NCBI GenBank assembly: GCA_039720395.1
Contig: CM077821.1
Coordinates: 44,080,792-44,144,791, forward strand
DNA: 64,000 bases
Direction of reading: 5' to 3'
DNA from: Liquidambar formosana
Taxonomy: Eukaryota > Streptophyta > Magnoliopsida > Saxifragales > Altingiaceae
In this document: in pieces, positions 23,929-36,641 of the stretch
How positions within the stretch are numbered: position 1 is the first letter of the stretch
Layout of the letters: every line of letters starts with the position of its first letter
Position numbers and translations under genes: made by a program
Notes under the pieces: model-generated
Seen by the model: only the letters and a program-made list of their open reading frames with translations
What the model was told of the DNA's origin: nothing
Databases searched by the model: none

Positions 23929-26900
23929 CTAAGGGGTGGTGGTTCTGGAATTAAATGTATACAGAGCATTAATCTTAGAGGAAATTTCATACAAATTTAT
24001 GAGCCTTGATGGATTCTCCCATTTGACCAGTTCTTTTACGTGTTTCTCAATCTCTATTGTTTCACTCATCAAACTATTGATGCAAAACCCTAAACCACTC
24101 AAAACAAGAACCATCTGGCTCTTTAGCTCCTCCTCACCTTCAGTGGCATGGATTTTCTCATTTACTTCCCTACTGTGTTGAAGGAAAGAACTTAAAATCT
24201 TCTCAACAACCTCCTCATCTGTACTCAAAAGCCTGAACTCATTTGAATGAGGTGATTTTCCCAACTCAACGTCATGAGATATGTTTGCTTTTTGCAATTT
24301 TTTGTCGAGTACTGCAAGGGATTTTATCAAAGTGACTTCTTCAAGGCATTTCAGTGAAGAACCAACTTTTTCCTTGAATTGCTGTAGGTCCTTATTAAGG
24401 TCTTCTTGAAGCTCCTTCCAAGCAACCTCAACTATCTCTGATGCTTCTAAGAGGAACTCTATTTTATAAGCCACAAAAAGCAAAAGATCCACCATCTTTG
24501 ATACAGACCCGAAGAGATTCTTGTAACAAGCACCATGGAAAGGCAAGAACCACATACTAGGCTCCAACTCCGCTTCTCCAATGAACTTCTCTAATTCATT
24601 GACATTAAATTTCAGCTTTTTTTGCTTTGCTCTCAATGCCAGCAAAAGTGGAACTGGCATGTTCTTCTGGTCATCATAAAGGGCTAATTCTTTGATGCAT
24701 TCTCGAAGGGCTCCCAAGGTTCGTGAAAGTTGACTTTTGGCTAACGTCGCTGCCCTCATGGGTCGCAAGATAAACTCCACCATGATGAAACAAGATAATC
24801 CGATAAAAGCCTCTGCGATTCTAGCAATTGCAAATTCACTCGGAGTGCCATAGTCCTTCCTACCCAAGATTAATAATGCTCCTATTACTGCTGAAACCCC
24901 ACCGGCTTGGCCATACATCCGACTATGCTTCAGAAAACTGGTGAAAATGATCCAGGGGAAAAGAAGTAAGAACCTCATTTTCACGAATTTTTGGAATATA
25001 AAGCAACCCAGGACTCCATAGACTGATCCCATTACTGTCCCTTGTGCTCGAGCATTTGCGAGTGTAAATGTTGCTTGTCTTCCTGTTACAAAGCTGATGG
25101 CGATTGTGAGTCCGGACCAATATGCTTCTTCTTTGTTGTATATCAGACCGATTAGCACAGCAAGACCTAAAGTAAGTGAACACTTGATTGCAAAAACCAG
25201 TCTTTCGCTACTTGGTCTCTGGTTCCCACTGCCCTCGTTCCTTTTGAAGCTACTACACTTTGCTCTCTTATGCGAATCCCTCGATTCTTCTCTGTTTCGT
25301 TTCTGACTGTTTTCGAGAATGGGCTCAGGATTTAGAGTGATGCATGAGTCATCTTGGAGGAGTTTTATGCAAAACAAAAAGAAGAAAGCAGGCAGATCTT
25401 TCTGGGTTGGGAAAACGGCTCTAAGGGTGCGTAGGTAACTGTCTAAAAGTTCTCCCTTCCTCTCTGGAGCTGTCGTTGCATCGAAGGGTATAGAGCATTT
25501 TGCTTGCCTCAGTTTTAGGCATATTTGCTCCTTCACAAGTTGCAAAACATATGGGAGGTCTTGATCAATCATGCTGACAGGAAAGGCAGGGCAAGAAGTG
25601 AGAGCAATGTCCATCCCTCTTATGAGTATTTCAATGTTTTGCAATCTTCTCTTGGGTTCATGTAATTGGGTTTCAAGAATCTGATCTCAGGTCTCTCCCA
25701 CACTATGCCTTCCTGCTCACAAGGAAATGGCTTACTTCAGATAATTAGAAATGGCTCATGAGCACAAACTAGTGCACTTTGCATATACTTGGCCAAGAGG
25801 GACTAGAAGTCCAACTAGCATGATGGGCTGTCACAGCAAAGCAAACATGTTGACATATGTCTGACATATGAGTTTCATATGTTTTTATGAACACGTAATT
25901 GTCATATAAGTATTTTTCAAAAAAAAAAAAGAAATAAAAAAAAATAAAGAGTCCAATGTTTTGTATGTGGGCTCATGTCCATGGGTCTTATATGTGGGTT
26001 TGTATCCACATGCCTAGAGAATTCGACAGCTATTATAAAAACCAATAACAGGCCAACACCTTTGCTTTTTTCAAAAGGCCACAAAAAAAAAAAAAAAAAA
26101 AAAAAAAAAATAGAGGAAAAAAAAGAAGGTGGCAGCAGTGTGCATATATTGAAATTTGAAACGACTTAAAGGTTATGATGTAGTCCAAAGTTCGTTAGTA
26201 GTCATACCTGCTTGAGCTTGATACTTTGAAGAAGCTTGGCTGCTGTATTGGAAAAGGACTTTGCTTGAGATAATAGGTCAAGTGCAGCTGAATGGCTTAG
26301 GGCGGCGAAGGCCTCCACAAACAGATTTAACCTCTCCAAAGCATTTTCAACGTACTGTTGGCATGCCTTTCTGACCTGTATACATAACATCTATTATTAG
26401 TCCACATACAATGAACTTCCACTTCTGCACCGTACAATGCATTATTATTATTGTGGTCCGTCGAAAACCAAATGACACATCAATTAGGGAGATTATTCAA
26501 TCGTCGACTAACCCAACCGAATTGTTCATGGCAGAGAAAAACTTATATTAATATTAACAGATGAAGAGAGGGATGCAAAAATAGATTCCTTGTAAGAAAA
26601 CGACGACCCTGATTTACTGATATCTCTCTCTTTTTATTTTTATTTTTATTTTTTCTATTAAGATTAACTACCCTCTCCCCTAATTTCGTTATTTTTGCCA
26701 ACGGCGCGCTAACAGAGGAGACATACAGTGTTAATTGTTAATAGCTCAAGACTATTTTGTACGATTTTAAAGTTCAAGATAGTAAACTGAAATGTGATTC
26801 AATTTATCCAACATCAAAGAATATATTTGTTTTTATCTGGGGATAACAACGGTGTCTACACCCCTTAGGTCATGTTTGTTTGGTTGGAATGGAATGGATG

Positions 26901-29900
26901 AAATGGAATTACATTCTAAACAATATGTTTGGATAAGGTAATTAAATGAGAATGAAATCAAATAATAGTAGTGAATTGTAACGATATTCATTCCTTAATA
27001 TTTATTTCAATTTCATTCCATTCCAAATTATTTTAACTATGGAATCATATTCCATTCTCACTCACTCCATTCCAACCCAAGGCCGGCCCTGACTTTTTGG
27101 AGGCCCCAAGCGAACTTAAAAAATGAGGCCCCTTATACTTATTCACACATCAAAAAAAAAAAAAAAGCATTTCTACGTACTCAAAATTTTTTTTTTTTCT
27201 AGTATCAAATCAAAGTTTTCTTGCCTATATAGTTACTAATATTTGCTTATATAAATAAAGGTAACAAAAAATCATTACAAGAACTTCAAAACCCATAATT
27301 CATACTTTTTGCTTCATAAATTAACAAAATTCATTGTTACAATAGGAAAAATACACAAAACAAAATCTAAAGTTATAATACCAAAAAACAAAAATCCCAA
27401 TGCATCGAAGTATCACTTAAATATTTGTTTGGGTTTTAAACTTATTATTTGGGATGGACTTGGGTCCTTAGATTTGATTTTGGGGCTTTCTTTACAATCA
27501 TTACATTTTGGAGGTCTCTATTGGCATCCAAAGACTTGCTTTTCATCCCCCACTTATTTTGCACTTTAAGATTTTATGAAAAACATATAAAGTTTTCATA
27601 AAAACTCATCACTCTATCTATTAGAAAATATTATTTTGAACAACTTTTTGGAAATTTTTTTCCCAAAATCTATCGTTTAAGCGAACTTTTTAGTCATTTA
27701 TGAAGTGAATACTATAAATGGCAAAAAAGTATACTTAAACGATCAATTTTGAAAAAACATTTTTAAAAAAAGTTATTCAAAATAATGTTTTCTAATAGAA
27801 TACACAATAAGTTTTTATGAAAACCTTCTATATTTTTTTATAAAAACTTAAAGTGTAAAATAAGTGGGAATGAAAAACAAATCATGGGGTGCCAATAGAG
27901 GCCCCCTTACATTTTTTTTTTCTCTAGAGCTAACCCAATCATAGTGATTAGATTTGGTGTTGGGGCCCCTTTTTTCATCCAAAAAAGTGGTGCCCTAAGC
28001 GACCACATTGGAAAATTATAGTCAGGGCCGGCCCTGTTCCAACCAAACAAACATGATCTTAGTGTTAAATATGAAATAATTATAGTTAGACAAAAATTTT
28101 GAATATTTATGAAATGTGTTATAAGCATAATTAACAAAAGTAGTTGTTCATGATGTAGTTTAATATATCTCTATCTTTCTAGAAAAGAAAAAGGTGGAAT
28201 ATGGTGGAGAATTTAAATTGTAAGGTTCAAGCAAATAGCATCCATGCATCTCCCTCTGATTACACTTTGGACATCGGATCAAACTCCTACCGTGGCGCAA
28301 CAAGCCTTGCCATGCAAGAATTGGACAATTAATGCATAAGTTCCACCAACTTGGACGGACAAAAACCCATGCCTTTTTCGCCGCCACTGGCATCTAAATT
28401 GAGGGATACCCTTCCAATGAAAGATGACAAGAATTTTGAAAGGTTGACCACCCCACCAAAAAACTTGCGTTTGTTTTGTTCTGCTTGGCTACACTCATTG
28501 ACGTGCCATTTATCTCATAAGCCATAAACTACATTGCTAAAAATATCTCTTTCCGCTCAAATTATTATGTTTTAAATCCCCAAATAGCTTGGAATAAACT
28601 AGATGCAATTGATGACCCATTTATTTATTTATTTTCTGTCAATTTTTTGGGATAATTGAGTTCATAAAAAAATACAAAATAGAAACTTTTTTTTTTTAAT
28701 CTAAATTTTGTCTACTATCGTTATTCGTGTTCCGAACTAGTCAGAATGACAGTGAAGTGAACCCAATTTAATATTGTTATCTTAGCATTGGAAAATGATA
28801 TATATATTTTGCTAGTTGGGCAATGTAATAATCCAAACCTCATGTAACTGTTTTTTTGTTTAATAGAGTTAAGTTTCGAACCTAAATTCATCTTTTATAA
28901 TCTGGGGATAATATAAAAGAATATAATCTGAACATTAGAATAATATAATTCTTCAATGTAGCTTATCCCAACCTTCAATATTTTGGTTTGAATAAAAAGT
29001 CTCGATTATCTTGTTTTCATATTTAGCCCGTAATCATTTTTATATATTTAACCGACCATAGAGAATATCTTTTGTAATTTGTAATCAATATCAATAGAGT
29101 ACTTCTTCACTTCAGTTTTTTTATATGGTATCAAAGTGTGTCATTCAGACCTAACAATGGTTCCTGAAATGCTTCTGCGTTTTTGGTTGGTGGTCGGCAC
29201 TTTGGCAATATTTTTTTTTTCCCCTCAATCTTGCATTTTTTTTTTCTTTAAATGTTTAAATAATAAAATTGATCTGGCTATGTATGGCCCAAAGGCAACT
29301 CATTTTGAGCTGGTCGATCACCGGTGGTTAAGAGCTAGCCTTTCCTCATTCTTGAAACCTTCAAGAATCCCTCTCTAAATCACGAGGAGTTTTATACAAA
29401 TAATAAGGCAAAGATATGAGAGAGCATGAGAATATTATTATGAGGATTATAACAATTAATGTAAGTGAGATACACTAAATCACCATCAGTGTATCTCATC
29501 TCAATTGTCAATAAATTAAAATGAAAGGAGGCAAGATATAAAATAGGAGGGACCAATCTCTATTGTCTAATATTAATTTATTCAACAAAATATATATGTA
29601 TAAATAAAAAACCTAAGCAACCAAATTGGGAGTCGCATTCTGTCGAATGGGGTGGGTCCATACACTAATATAGCTTAAATTCAAGGCAGATAAAAAATAG
29701 AGTCAAACTATTGCCACCACATAAAATATTCTAAGTTCTTTATTTAATTTACATTTTTAAGGTTTTATGAAAAATATAAAAAAAATTATGAAAATTAATC
29801 ATATAGTTTACTAGAAAACATCATTCTAGACAACTTTGTATGAGAAAGTTTTTCCAAAATCTGTCATTTATGTAAACTTTTTGGTCATTTTTCATAAAAA

Positions 29901-30827
29901 ATGAAATTAAAATTGTAAATGGCCAAAAAGTTTGCTTTAATGATAGATTTTGGAAAAAATTTCTTTTACAAAGTTATTCAAAACGATGTTTTCTAGTGAA
30001 TAAAGCAATTAATTTTCGTAAAAACCTTTATATTTTTTTATAAAATCTTAAAAAATGTAAACTAATGAAAAGTTTTGAGTACTTTATGTGGTGGCAATAA
30101 CCCCTTCTTTAAAAAAAATTAGAAAGAATTTTAGACTTCGTCTAAGGAAAAAAAATTACAAATTAAGTGTAAATGCTATGAACTTTCTAGTGAATGACCA
30201 CTAAGTTAACTAACAATCACTACTGATTGTAATTACTTTCCCATAGGCCGACCAATCTAATAAATTCCCCCTCAGCAAGAAAGCATGTTTAGTTACCTCG
30301 CAATAGGCCAGACGAGGCACCGGAAACAGCAAAGCCAGTACAGAAGCCAAGGCCCCAAGTCCTGTACTCGCTGCTACGCGGAGAGGGTGCATGATGGCTC
30401 CTTCACTTCCACCATGAGTGAACAACACCCACGTACACAACCACAATCTGCCCAAACGCAATCCGCTTACACATCAAGTGAGTCGACTCGAGGCACCGCC
30501 ACCACAAAAGCACTGACCGCCACCGCAATCGCCGCCGTAACATTGGCTGCGAAATGGGCCGGACCAATCACCCACAGGCTCAGTATAGCAAGTGGCACCA
30601 CTTGAATTGTAGCTAATACGGCGTGCCAACAGCCTCGCAAGGTGTCTCCCAGTGTGGCGTCGAAGACGATGAGTATGGTGGTGAGGTAAGAGAAAGCTGG
30701 GAACGCTAGTTCGTGGCGGAGACAGGGTGGGCCGTAGAGGGTGGCGCTAGCCCACTATGGTGCACGCCAGGGCGGTGCGAAAGGCGGAGCTTAGACGCAG
30801 AAGCCATATCTCTCGGGCTGGATTCAT
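23929..30827 (-). CDS. FUSC-type aromatic acid exporter-like protein; first exon frameshifted
   Basis: Three minus-strand exons: 30827-30297, 26375-26208 and 25680-23929. If the frameshifts are ignored it would give about 815 residues, the usual size of plant FUSC/AaeB-like proteins (At3g09450, At2g28780 type). These are membrane proteins annotated by resemblance to bacterial p-hydroxybenzoate and fusaric-acid efflux pumps; the plant substrate is unknown. Exon 1 encodes the first membrane block (SSAFRTALACTIVG, then FSYLTTILIVFDATLGDTLRG). Exon 3 encodes the second block, with NARAQGTVMGSVYGV, GRKDYGTPSEFAIARI and several hydrophobic helices, then a helical cytosolic tail. Exons 2 and 3 are fully open and all junctions are in phase 0. 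Exon 1 has three apparent +1 shifts, near 30748, 30489 and 30420, which together restore the frame. It is either a recent pseudogene or contains sequence errors. Intron 1 (3.9 kb) is transposon-filled. Confidence 0.8.
27078..28036. mobile_element. hAT element in FUSC intron 1
   Basis: A 959 bp element with 16 bp terminal inverted repeats: CAAGGCCGGCCCTGAC at the left and GTCAGGGCCGGCCCTG at the right (one mismatch). It is flanked by a perfect 8 bp target duplication TTCCAACC (27070-27077 and 28037-28044), diagnostic of hAT. No transposase is seen. It carries a smaller Mutator-like MITE (27510-27906) inserted inside it. Confidence 0.9.
27510..27906. mobile_element. Mutator-like MITE nested in the hAT
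   Basis: A 397 bp element starting GGAGGTCTCTATTGGCATCC and ending with the near-inverse GGGTGCCAATAGAGGCCCCC. Its arms pair over well beyond 80 bp (blocks CCCACTTATTTTRCACTTTAA and GAAAAYATTATTTTGAACAA). The perfect 9 bp target duplication TTACATTTT (27501-27509 and 27907-27915) points to the Mutator-like group. Relatives occur at 29705-30104 and, split, at 44733-49482. Confidence 0.8.
28161..29690. other. FUSC intron 1, remaining AT-rich part
   Basis: No gene was recognised. A 77-codon minus-strand frame at 28393-28160 contains a CPKC motif and a faint resemblance to the zinc-finger tail of LINE reverse transcriptases, too weak to call. Confidence 0.4.
29705..30104. repeat. Second copy of the long-hairpin MITE family
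   Basis: It has the same internal plan as 27510-27906: paired blocks CTAGAAAACATCATTCTAGACAA / TTATTCAAAACGATGTTTTCTAG and AAACTTTTTGGTCATTT / AAATGGCCAAAAAGTTT. The outer ends are TATTGCCACCACATAAA and TTTATGTGGTGGCAATA, close inverses. The termini differ from the nested copy, so it is a diverged subfamily. No clear target duplication. It sits just downstream of the FUSC exon 1 donor. Confidence 0.6.
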
Positions 30828-31010
30828 TGTCTCTAGCTCAGATTGACACCGGCCGAACGAAAGAGATGATAGCAGTTGAAGGCGTGCGAACCTTAACAGG
30901 GATGGCTGGGCCTGCGTGTTGAGAAGCCCGTCATGGCACAAATAAGTTCGGTTTGTAGGCTTTGTAGGACTTGGAGGAGACGGAGGGAGGAAAGATGGAG
31001 GTCCCACATT

Positions 31011-33404
31011 GACAGCCCTGTTAACAAGTCATTCATAAGTAAGATTCAAAAAATAAAAATATAAAAAATATATATTAATAAAATATATGAATAATAAAAA
31101 GTAATCGTCTAAAAAAATAAAAAAATCAACGGTTCATATGCTATGCGGCCGTCCTCATTACTATTTCCATTTTCCAGCGAGCTTTCGATTTTTTTTTATT
31201 TTTATTTTTAATTTGTTTTGTCGGACATATAATCCGAGACAGGTGCCAAATTATCATATTTATAATGTTGAATCTATCATATTAGATTATTTGTGTAAAT
31301 TCAGCAAAAAAAAATATTTTATATGAACATACATGGACTGACCAAATTTAGTAGAAGATTGTAATCAAACATCTTTTGATGAAAGAGAAGCAGTACACTT
31401 TGATCGGTGTGTGTGATTAAACTATATGATATTTCAAAATTTCTTTCTATTTGTAGGGAATATGCATAGGGATTCACACAATAATGCCTCAAATATGGGG
31501 TACCTCACATAGTTGCTTTCTCAAAAATAAAAATAAATTAACAAAAAGAATAGTCCAAGTTAGTTGTAAATTTTTAACGGTTGATCATGGCTTGTTAGTT
31601 TCTATTTAAAATAAGTAATTACTAATAATATATTTTTTAGCTTTTCATATTTAATTAAGTTTTAACTCTCTCGCTATGTCCGTTCCATATTTGACTCTCA
31701 TGTTTTGTCCTTAAGTTTTTGTCCTCCTATAAGGGAGTTCAAAAATCAGAATAGATATTTTTAGATAGTTTTAGAACTCCACATTCCAAAACAATTAAAG
31801 AATTTTGAAAATGTCCAACACTTTGGTATTTTTATTTTGCCGAGATAGGGAGTGGATCGATACCCAACCCTTGTAGTCTAATAATATTTCTCTCCTCTTA
31901 AGAGTTGGGGATCGTAGATCTTTAAACTTGAGGCTTGTAGGGTTTAAGGGAAGAGACATATTAATCCCGTAAATTATAGAACCCTATAAAAAGGGAAAAA
32001 GGAAAAAGAAGAAGAAAAACAGCGAGTTTGGATGGGATCAAAATCTCACACCTGGGGTAACTCTACTTTCATTTGAACGTATATTGTGATGTAATATATG
32101 GAAAAAAAAAAGAGAGCGTAATATTAATAAATTCATTTATCGACTAATGTGGTATACTAATTAGTGCATGATTATTGACATTCATTTTACATTCTATAAA
32201 TTCAAAATAAAAGAGACTATTTTTATTCACACACACATATTCATGCCTTTATGCCCATTGTACAAGGCCAAGTGGACTCACCAACACATAACTGGTCACC
32301 TTCACGCGCGTTGACCAGCATGGAGAAGCACCCTTGCTCCATTTCTGATCATCCAAGAACGTTGCTGCTACATATATGTCTCTGAGTATTTTGAATATAT
32401 ATATATATAATAGTGGGATTAGTTGCTGGTGTCCATTAGTACAAAGCTAGCTTGTTCAAGATTTGTTCTCTGTACCATTGGGTGTTGAAAGTATATTGTG
32501 TAGAATATGGCACACAAATGGGCCTATTATTAGGTTGGTTGGCTGGAGAATTCAATCCCATCCTTTACATTTGGATTGGACATATGGTACACTTGCATGG
32601 TGTGACTATTCACAGTGAGTCACATCATAATGTGGACCTTTCCTCGTTATGTTAGGACAAGGAATTCTTGTAAAAAATATATATATATATTTTTTTTTTG
32701 AAAGATGTTTTTACGTAACATTGTTACGTCAGCATATCATTTTTAAATGTCGTATAAGCATATCGTCCTTAAATTTCTAGGATCGAAGAAAATGATTCGA
32801 TGCAAAAATACGACGCTCCTAGCATATATCTTCTAGATTAGCACAATGGAAGTGTGTGACATAATTTCGCAAAGGCATCTATTCAAAGATTAGCTATCTT
32901 GTATACATGGCGAATGGTGATTAACCTAACCTTGGAATATTCGCAATATATTTTGTAAAAGGGAGGAACAATCTGCATGGTGTGAAGGGTCCACAGCACA
33001 AGTTTTGCTCTCCACCATGGTCTGCCTTCTAAGTAACTTATCAAGATGGATTAAGATTTGCAGGAGATAATTTCTTGGCTTTGATATCATTTCATGGATT
33101 CATGTTTCCACCAATTCAACCCAAACATTGTTTAACCTCCCATTCTTGGAAAAAGAAAAACGATTGGCCAGAGATTAGGCTTCCACAGAATTGGACTATG
33201 AGTCAGATCCAATCATAAGACATGTGCAAGCAATTTGGATTCATGATCGGATTAAAAATTGGAAGATAATATATATTTGTGCTAGCAAATTGGACCCATG
33301 ACTAGATTTTTATTTATTTTTTTAAAAAAAGATGATAAAATTTGCATTTTGTGTGCATATTTTCATTCCATAAAAAGGAAGTATGTACTTGCATCTGTCT
33401 TCAT
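31011..33404. other. AT-rich intergenic region upstream of the FUSC gene
   Basis: About 2.4 kb with TA-rich runs (near 32395 and 32677) and no reading frame with family features. A 5' UTR and promoter for the FUSC gene are expected just above 30828 but no TATA box is assigned. Confidence 0.5.
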
Positions 33405-33409
33405 AACAA

Positions 33410-33572
33410 AAACTTCCATGTAACTATGACATGGCCACGTGGTGTCACAGGCCAATCAGAAGCAAGAAAGGTGAGAGTGTTAACGTATTTTTTGGACCCA
33501 CAATCCCACTTTGCTTGATTCTAATTAGCCCGTGACACCACGTAACAGTGTCACAATTACATGAAAGTTCTT
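33410..33572. repeat. Hairpin MITE containing G-box-like CACGTGG
   Basis: The left arm (AACTTCCATGTAACTATGACA ... CACGTGGTGTCAC) and right arm (GTGACACCACGTAACAGTGTCAC ... ATGAAAGTT) are inverses over about 60 bp with a loop near 33490. It carries CACGTGG/CCACGTAA motifs on its arms. Confidence 0.6.
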
Positions 33573-33737
33573 CTCGTCTTCGTAAATACGAAGGGATAAT
33601 GACCTAGTCTTTTCCTGACCAGTCTTCCACCAAAGACCAGCCTCCAATATGCACAAGAATTAATTATTGATTTGGCTTTTCAACCTGTTTGAGTGCCTAT
33701 GTGAGGGGTCTTGGACTCCAAGAGGCTCAGCTAAGGG

Positions 33738-34697
33738 TAGGGCTGCAACTTGGGCGGGTTGAGAAGTCAACCCAAGCTCAACCCAACGTGTAAACCCCTA
33801 CGCCCAAGCCCAACCCAACCCATACTCTGGGTTGAACTTTCTTAGCCCAGGCTCAACCCGTGCTCGGGTTGGGCGGGCACGGGTTACATGGGTTGAGCAG
33901 GTTGTGCGGGTTAACTTATTAATTTCATTTTTTATTTTTTATCTTTAGTAAGCCTACTTCAATAAAATAAAAATGCATTGTTGCATATGCCTACAAATTT
34001 AATCATCCAAACTCAATTGATTAACTTGCTTCAATAAAATCAACGGCATTATTTGTTAGTAGCCAATGGGGACTGGGAAAAGAAGAGAGAAGTAATGGCA
34101 GAGTGCTCTGATGCCAAAATGATAAGAACTAACTCAGAAAAATAAGAAAAATTGACATTCATACACAGCTATTTAAAGAGTCTTTTAGGTCAAACATGGA
34201 TTATAATCCCATGATTCTAGGAGATTTTACAGATTTTTTTTTTCTTTTTCTTGCTAAAAGAGGAGATTTTATAGTTACTAACTGCTAGGTTAAAGCTAAC
34301 AGTCTAAATAAAGTTCCCCTTTTACAGCCCCCAAAAAAAAAAGGAAAAAACAATAAAAGGTAATTTGGCTGTACATCTTTCTTCAGTCAATTTTACAGAT
34401 CTCCAGTAATTTTTCATACAAGCCCCCTATATCCACACCAAATGACCAATAGATAAAAACCATATGATGTCATATTTAATGAATATAAAAATATTTTTAA
34501 AAATTATATATTATATAAGTCGGGTTCGGGTTGGGTTCGGGTTACCCAACCCCTTCCCAAACCCAACCCGATTTAAATCGGGTTGATATTTTTCAACTCA
34601 AACCCAACCCAATGTATGAAAACTATTTGTCCAATCCGTCTATTAATCGGGTTGGGTTTGGGTTGGGCGGGCTCAACCCACCCAAGTTGCAGCCCTA
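33738..34697. mobile_element. Non-autonomous hAT element
   Basis: A 960 bp element starting TAGGGCTGCAACTTGGG and ending CCCAAGTTGCAGCCCTA, perfect inverses over 17 bp. It is flanked by a perfect 8 bp target duplication GCTAAGGG (33730-33737 and 34698-34705). Subterminal regions are dense in CAACCC/GGGTTG repeats, typical of hAT transposase-binding motifs. No transposase frame is present. Identical ends and flanks suggest a fairly recent insertion. Confidence 0.92.
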
Positions 34698-34705
34698 GCT
34701 AAGGG

Positions 34706-36480
34706 GGCATTTCCAGAGGGCAAAGGGCCTAGAGATGTACATACTCTATTTTCAAGTAGGGTTTTGTAATGTCATATTTCCTTTGTCGAGTTTTAGCCGT
34801 GAGGTAAACGACGTTGAGAGATGTGCACCGAATCCTTATTGTTAATAGTAGATTTGGTCTCTCTTCTTGCCATAGGTATCTTACCGACGAATCGCATAGA
34901 TTTGGTAGTCTCTGTGTTTGTTTGATTTTCCGCATAACAACATATTTAAAAAGGCCATTGGAAAGATTTCCTCACTCGCTTTATAAATTAGGAATTCTTA
35001 GAACCCGATGGCAGAAATCTTGATTTGGGAGATTAGCACAAAGGCAAAACGCATTTGAATGAGAGATCCATTGCAAGGCGACAATGTAAAAGGAATAAAA
35101 TGATTGGGATGGCTTATTCCCTTTAAATATGGTGTCAAGGTGAGAGAACATTGCTCGGTGTTACCTAGAGATCCATTGCTCTCACTATAACAAAAGTGTG
35201 AGCACATTCAACAGAACACCAAAAAAACACAAAGGGGCCTTCAGATTCCTTCTAAATGAAAGGACAGTGTAATGAAAATTGAACCAAACTAGGTACAAAG
35301 AATAGGAAATCCTAATTTTGGTACAGTGTTAGCAGTAATTACATGACCCCAATGAACTTAGCTAGAGCTCAAATCGAAAATCTTGGCTAAAGTTAGGGTT
35401 GGGTTAGTATCTCTAGGAAGCTGGTTAATCTATGCTAATCTGTTTAAGCGTCGACCGTTCTTGTCCAAACCCTATTGAATGACCCAAAAAATATCCCCCA
35501 TTGCCTTGCAATGTATATTTCAAAATTAGGACAAAAATGTAAATGCCTCTATCGATCGATACCCTACTCCCCACACTTCATGACTCTCGTTCAGTCGCAT
35601 AGCACATGTGCAACTCTGGTAACTGTTTAAACTTTAAAGGGTATACTTAAGAAAGTATCATTCACACAATCCAGATTCGCCCTGTTTATCCGAGGACTGT
35701 TTGCAGGAAAAAAAGATAGTTTAATTAATTAAATAACCTAGAAAAGGAATACTTATCCAAAAAACAAAAACAAAAAAAGACCTAGAAAAGTAAAGACTAA
35801 TGACCTGCTTCTTTTGACAAGGAACATTTTGAAATCGCTTTGGAACAAAATGATTCAATTTCAATCAGCAGGAGCTCTGATAGATAGAAGGCTACTGCAC
35901 ACTGGACTTTAATTCTAGGCTTATTTCAAATGCTATGTCAATCCCACATCCCGATCGATTGGGCCTCGAGAGAATACACTCCGAATTATTTCATTATTTC
36001 TCCCTTCTTCCCCCCACCAAAAAAAACCTTCTAGTTGATGGGATAAATGTCATGCTCAAATGTGGATGCATTTTGCAAGTAAAAGTTACATAGTATTTGT
36101 AGGATCGTATTAGGCCCCAAGCTGCAATATCCATTTATTAACAAAATTTAGGCCTGGTTTGGTCAATATTGTTCAGAGGTTTAGGACTGCATCTAGAAGA
36201 CCCAAAAGAAGGGATTATTCCATTGTGTTTTTCATAGCATATGAGGCAGAAATCCATCCTTTCTAAAAGAGCCATCAGCACAAATGACAGTATGAAATTG
36301 AGTAGACATTGTTTCAAGCAATACCAGGATTCTAAAAATACTTTCACACATACTGTCCACCTCCATCTAAGACTTCCATCATAAAGCACATACAAAAGAC
36401 ATGGAAAAGCATTGACAGAACGCAAGGCCACAAAAAGTCTCATTGATCTTTTTAATCCATATCTATCCATTTAATATATC
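34706..36480. other. Intergenic region without recognised gene
   Basis: AT-rich with short open frames of no recognised family. The right part would include the 3' flank of the SAWADEE gene. Nothing else can be supported. Confidence 0.5.
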
Positions 36481-36641
36481 CACTTTATAGAGTTGCTGTT
36501 CATGATCCCAAAAACATACAAGCCTAGCCACTGGAGCCTCATCTATAATCTCTACTCTCCTACTTACTTTAGAGCATGTAACCAAGAAAGCATAGGAGGC
36601 AATTAAAAACAACTCTTACCAGTTCACCTATCCTTGCCAGG

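Noticed and set aside
23936..24181. Plus-strand frame over FUSC exon 3
   Set aside because: Antisense to a strongly supported 583-codon exon.
28160..28393. Zinc-finger (CPKC) protein fragment
   Set aside because: A single CxxC pair and faint LINE-tail resemblance are insufficient for a call.
30210..30461. Separate small protein starting MRLGRLWLC
   Set aside because: It is the out-of-frame and in-frame remainder of FUSC exon 1 after the second and third frameshifts.
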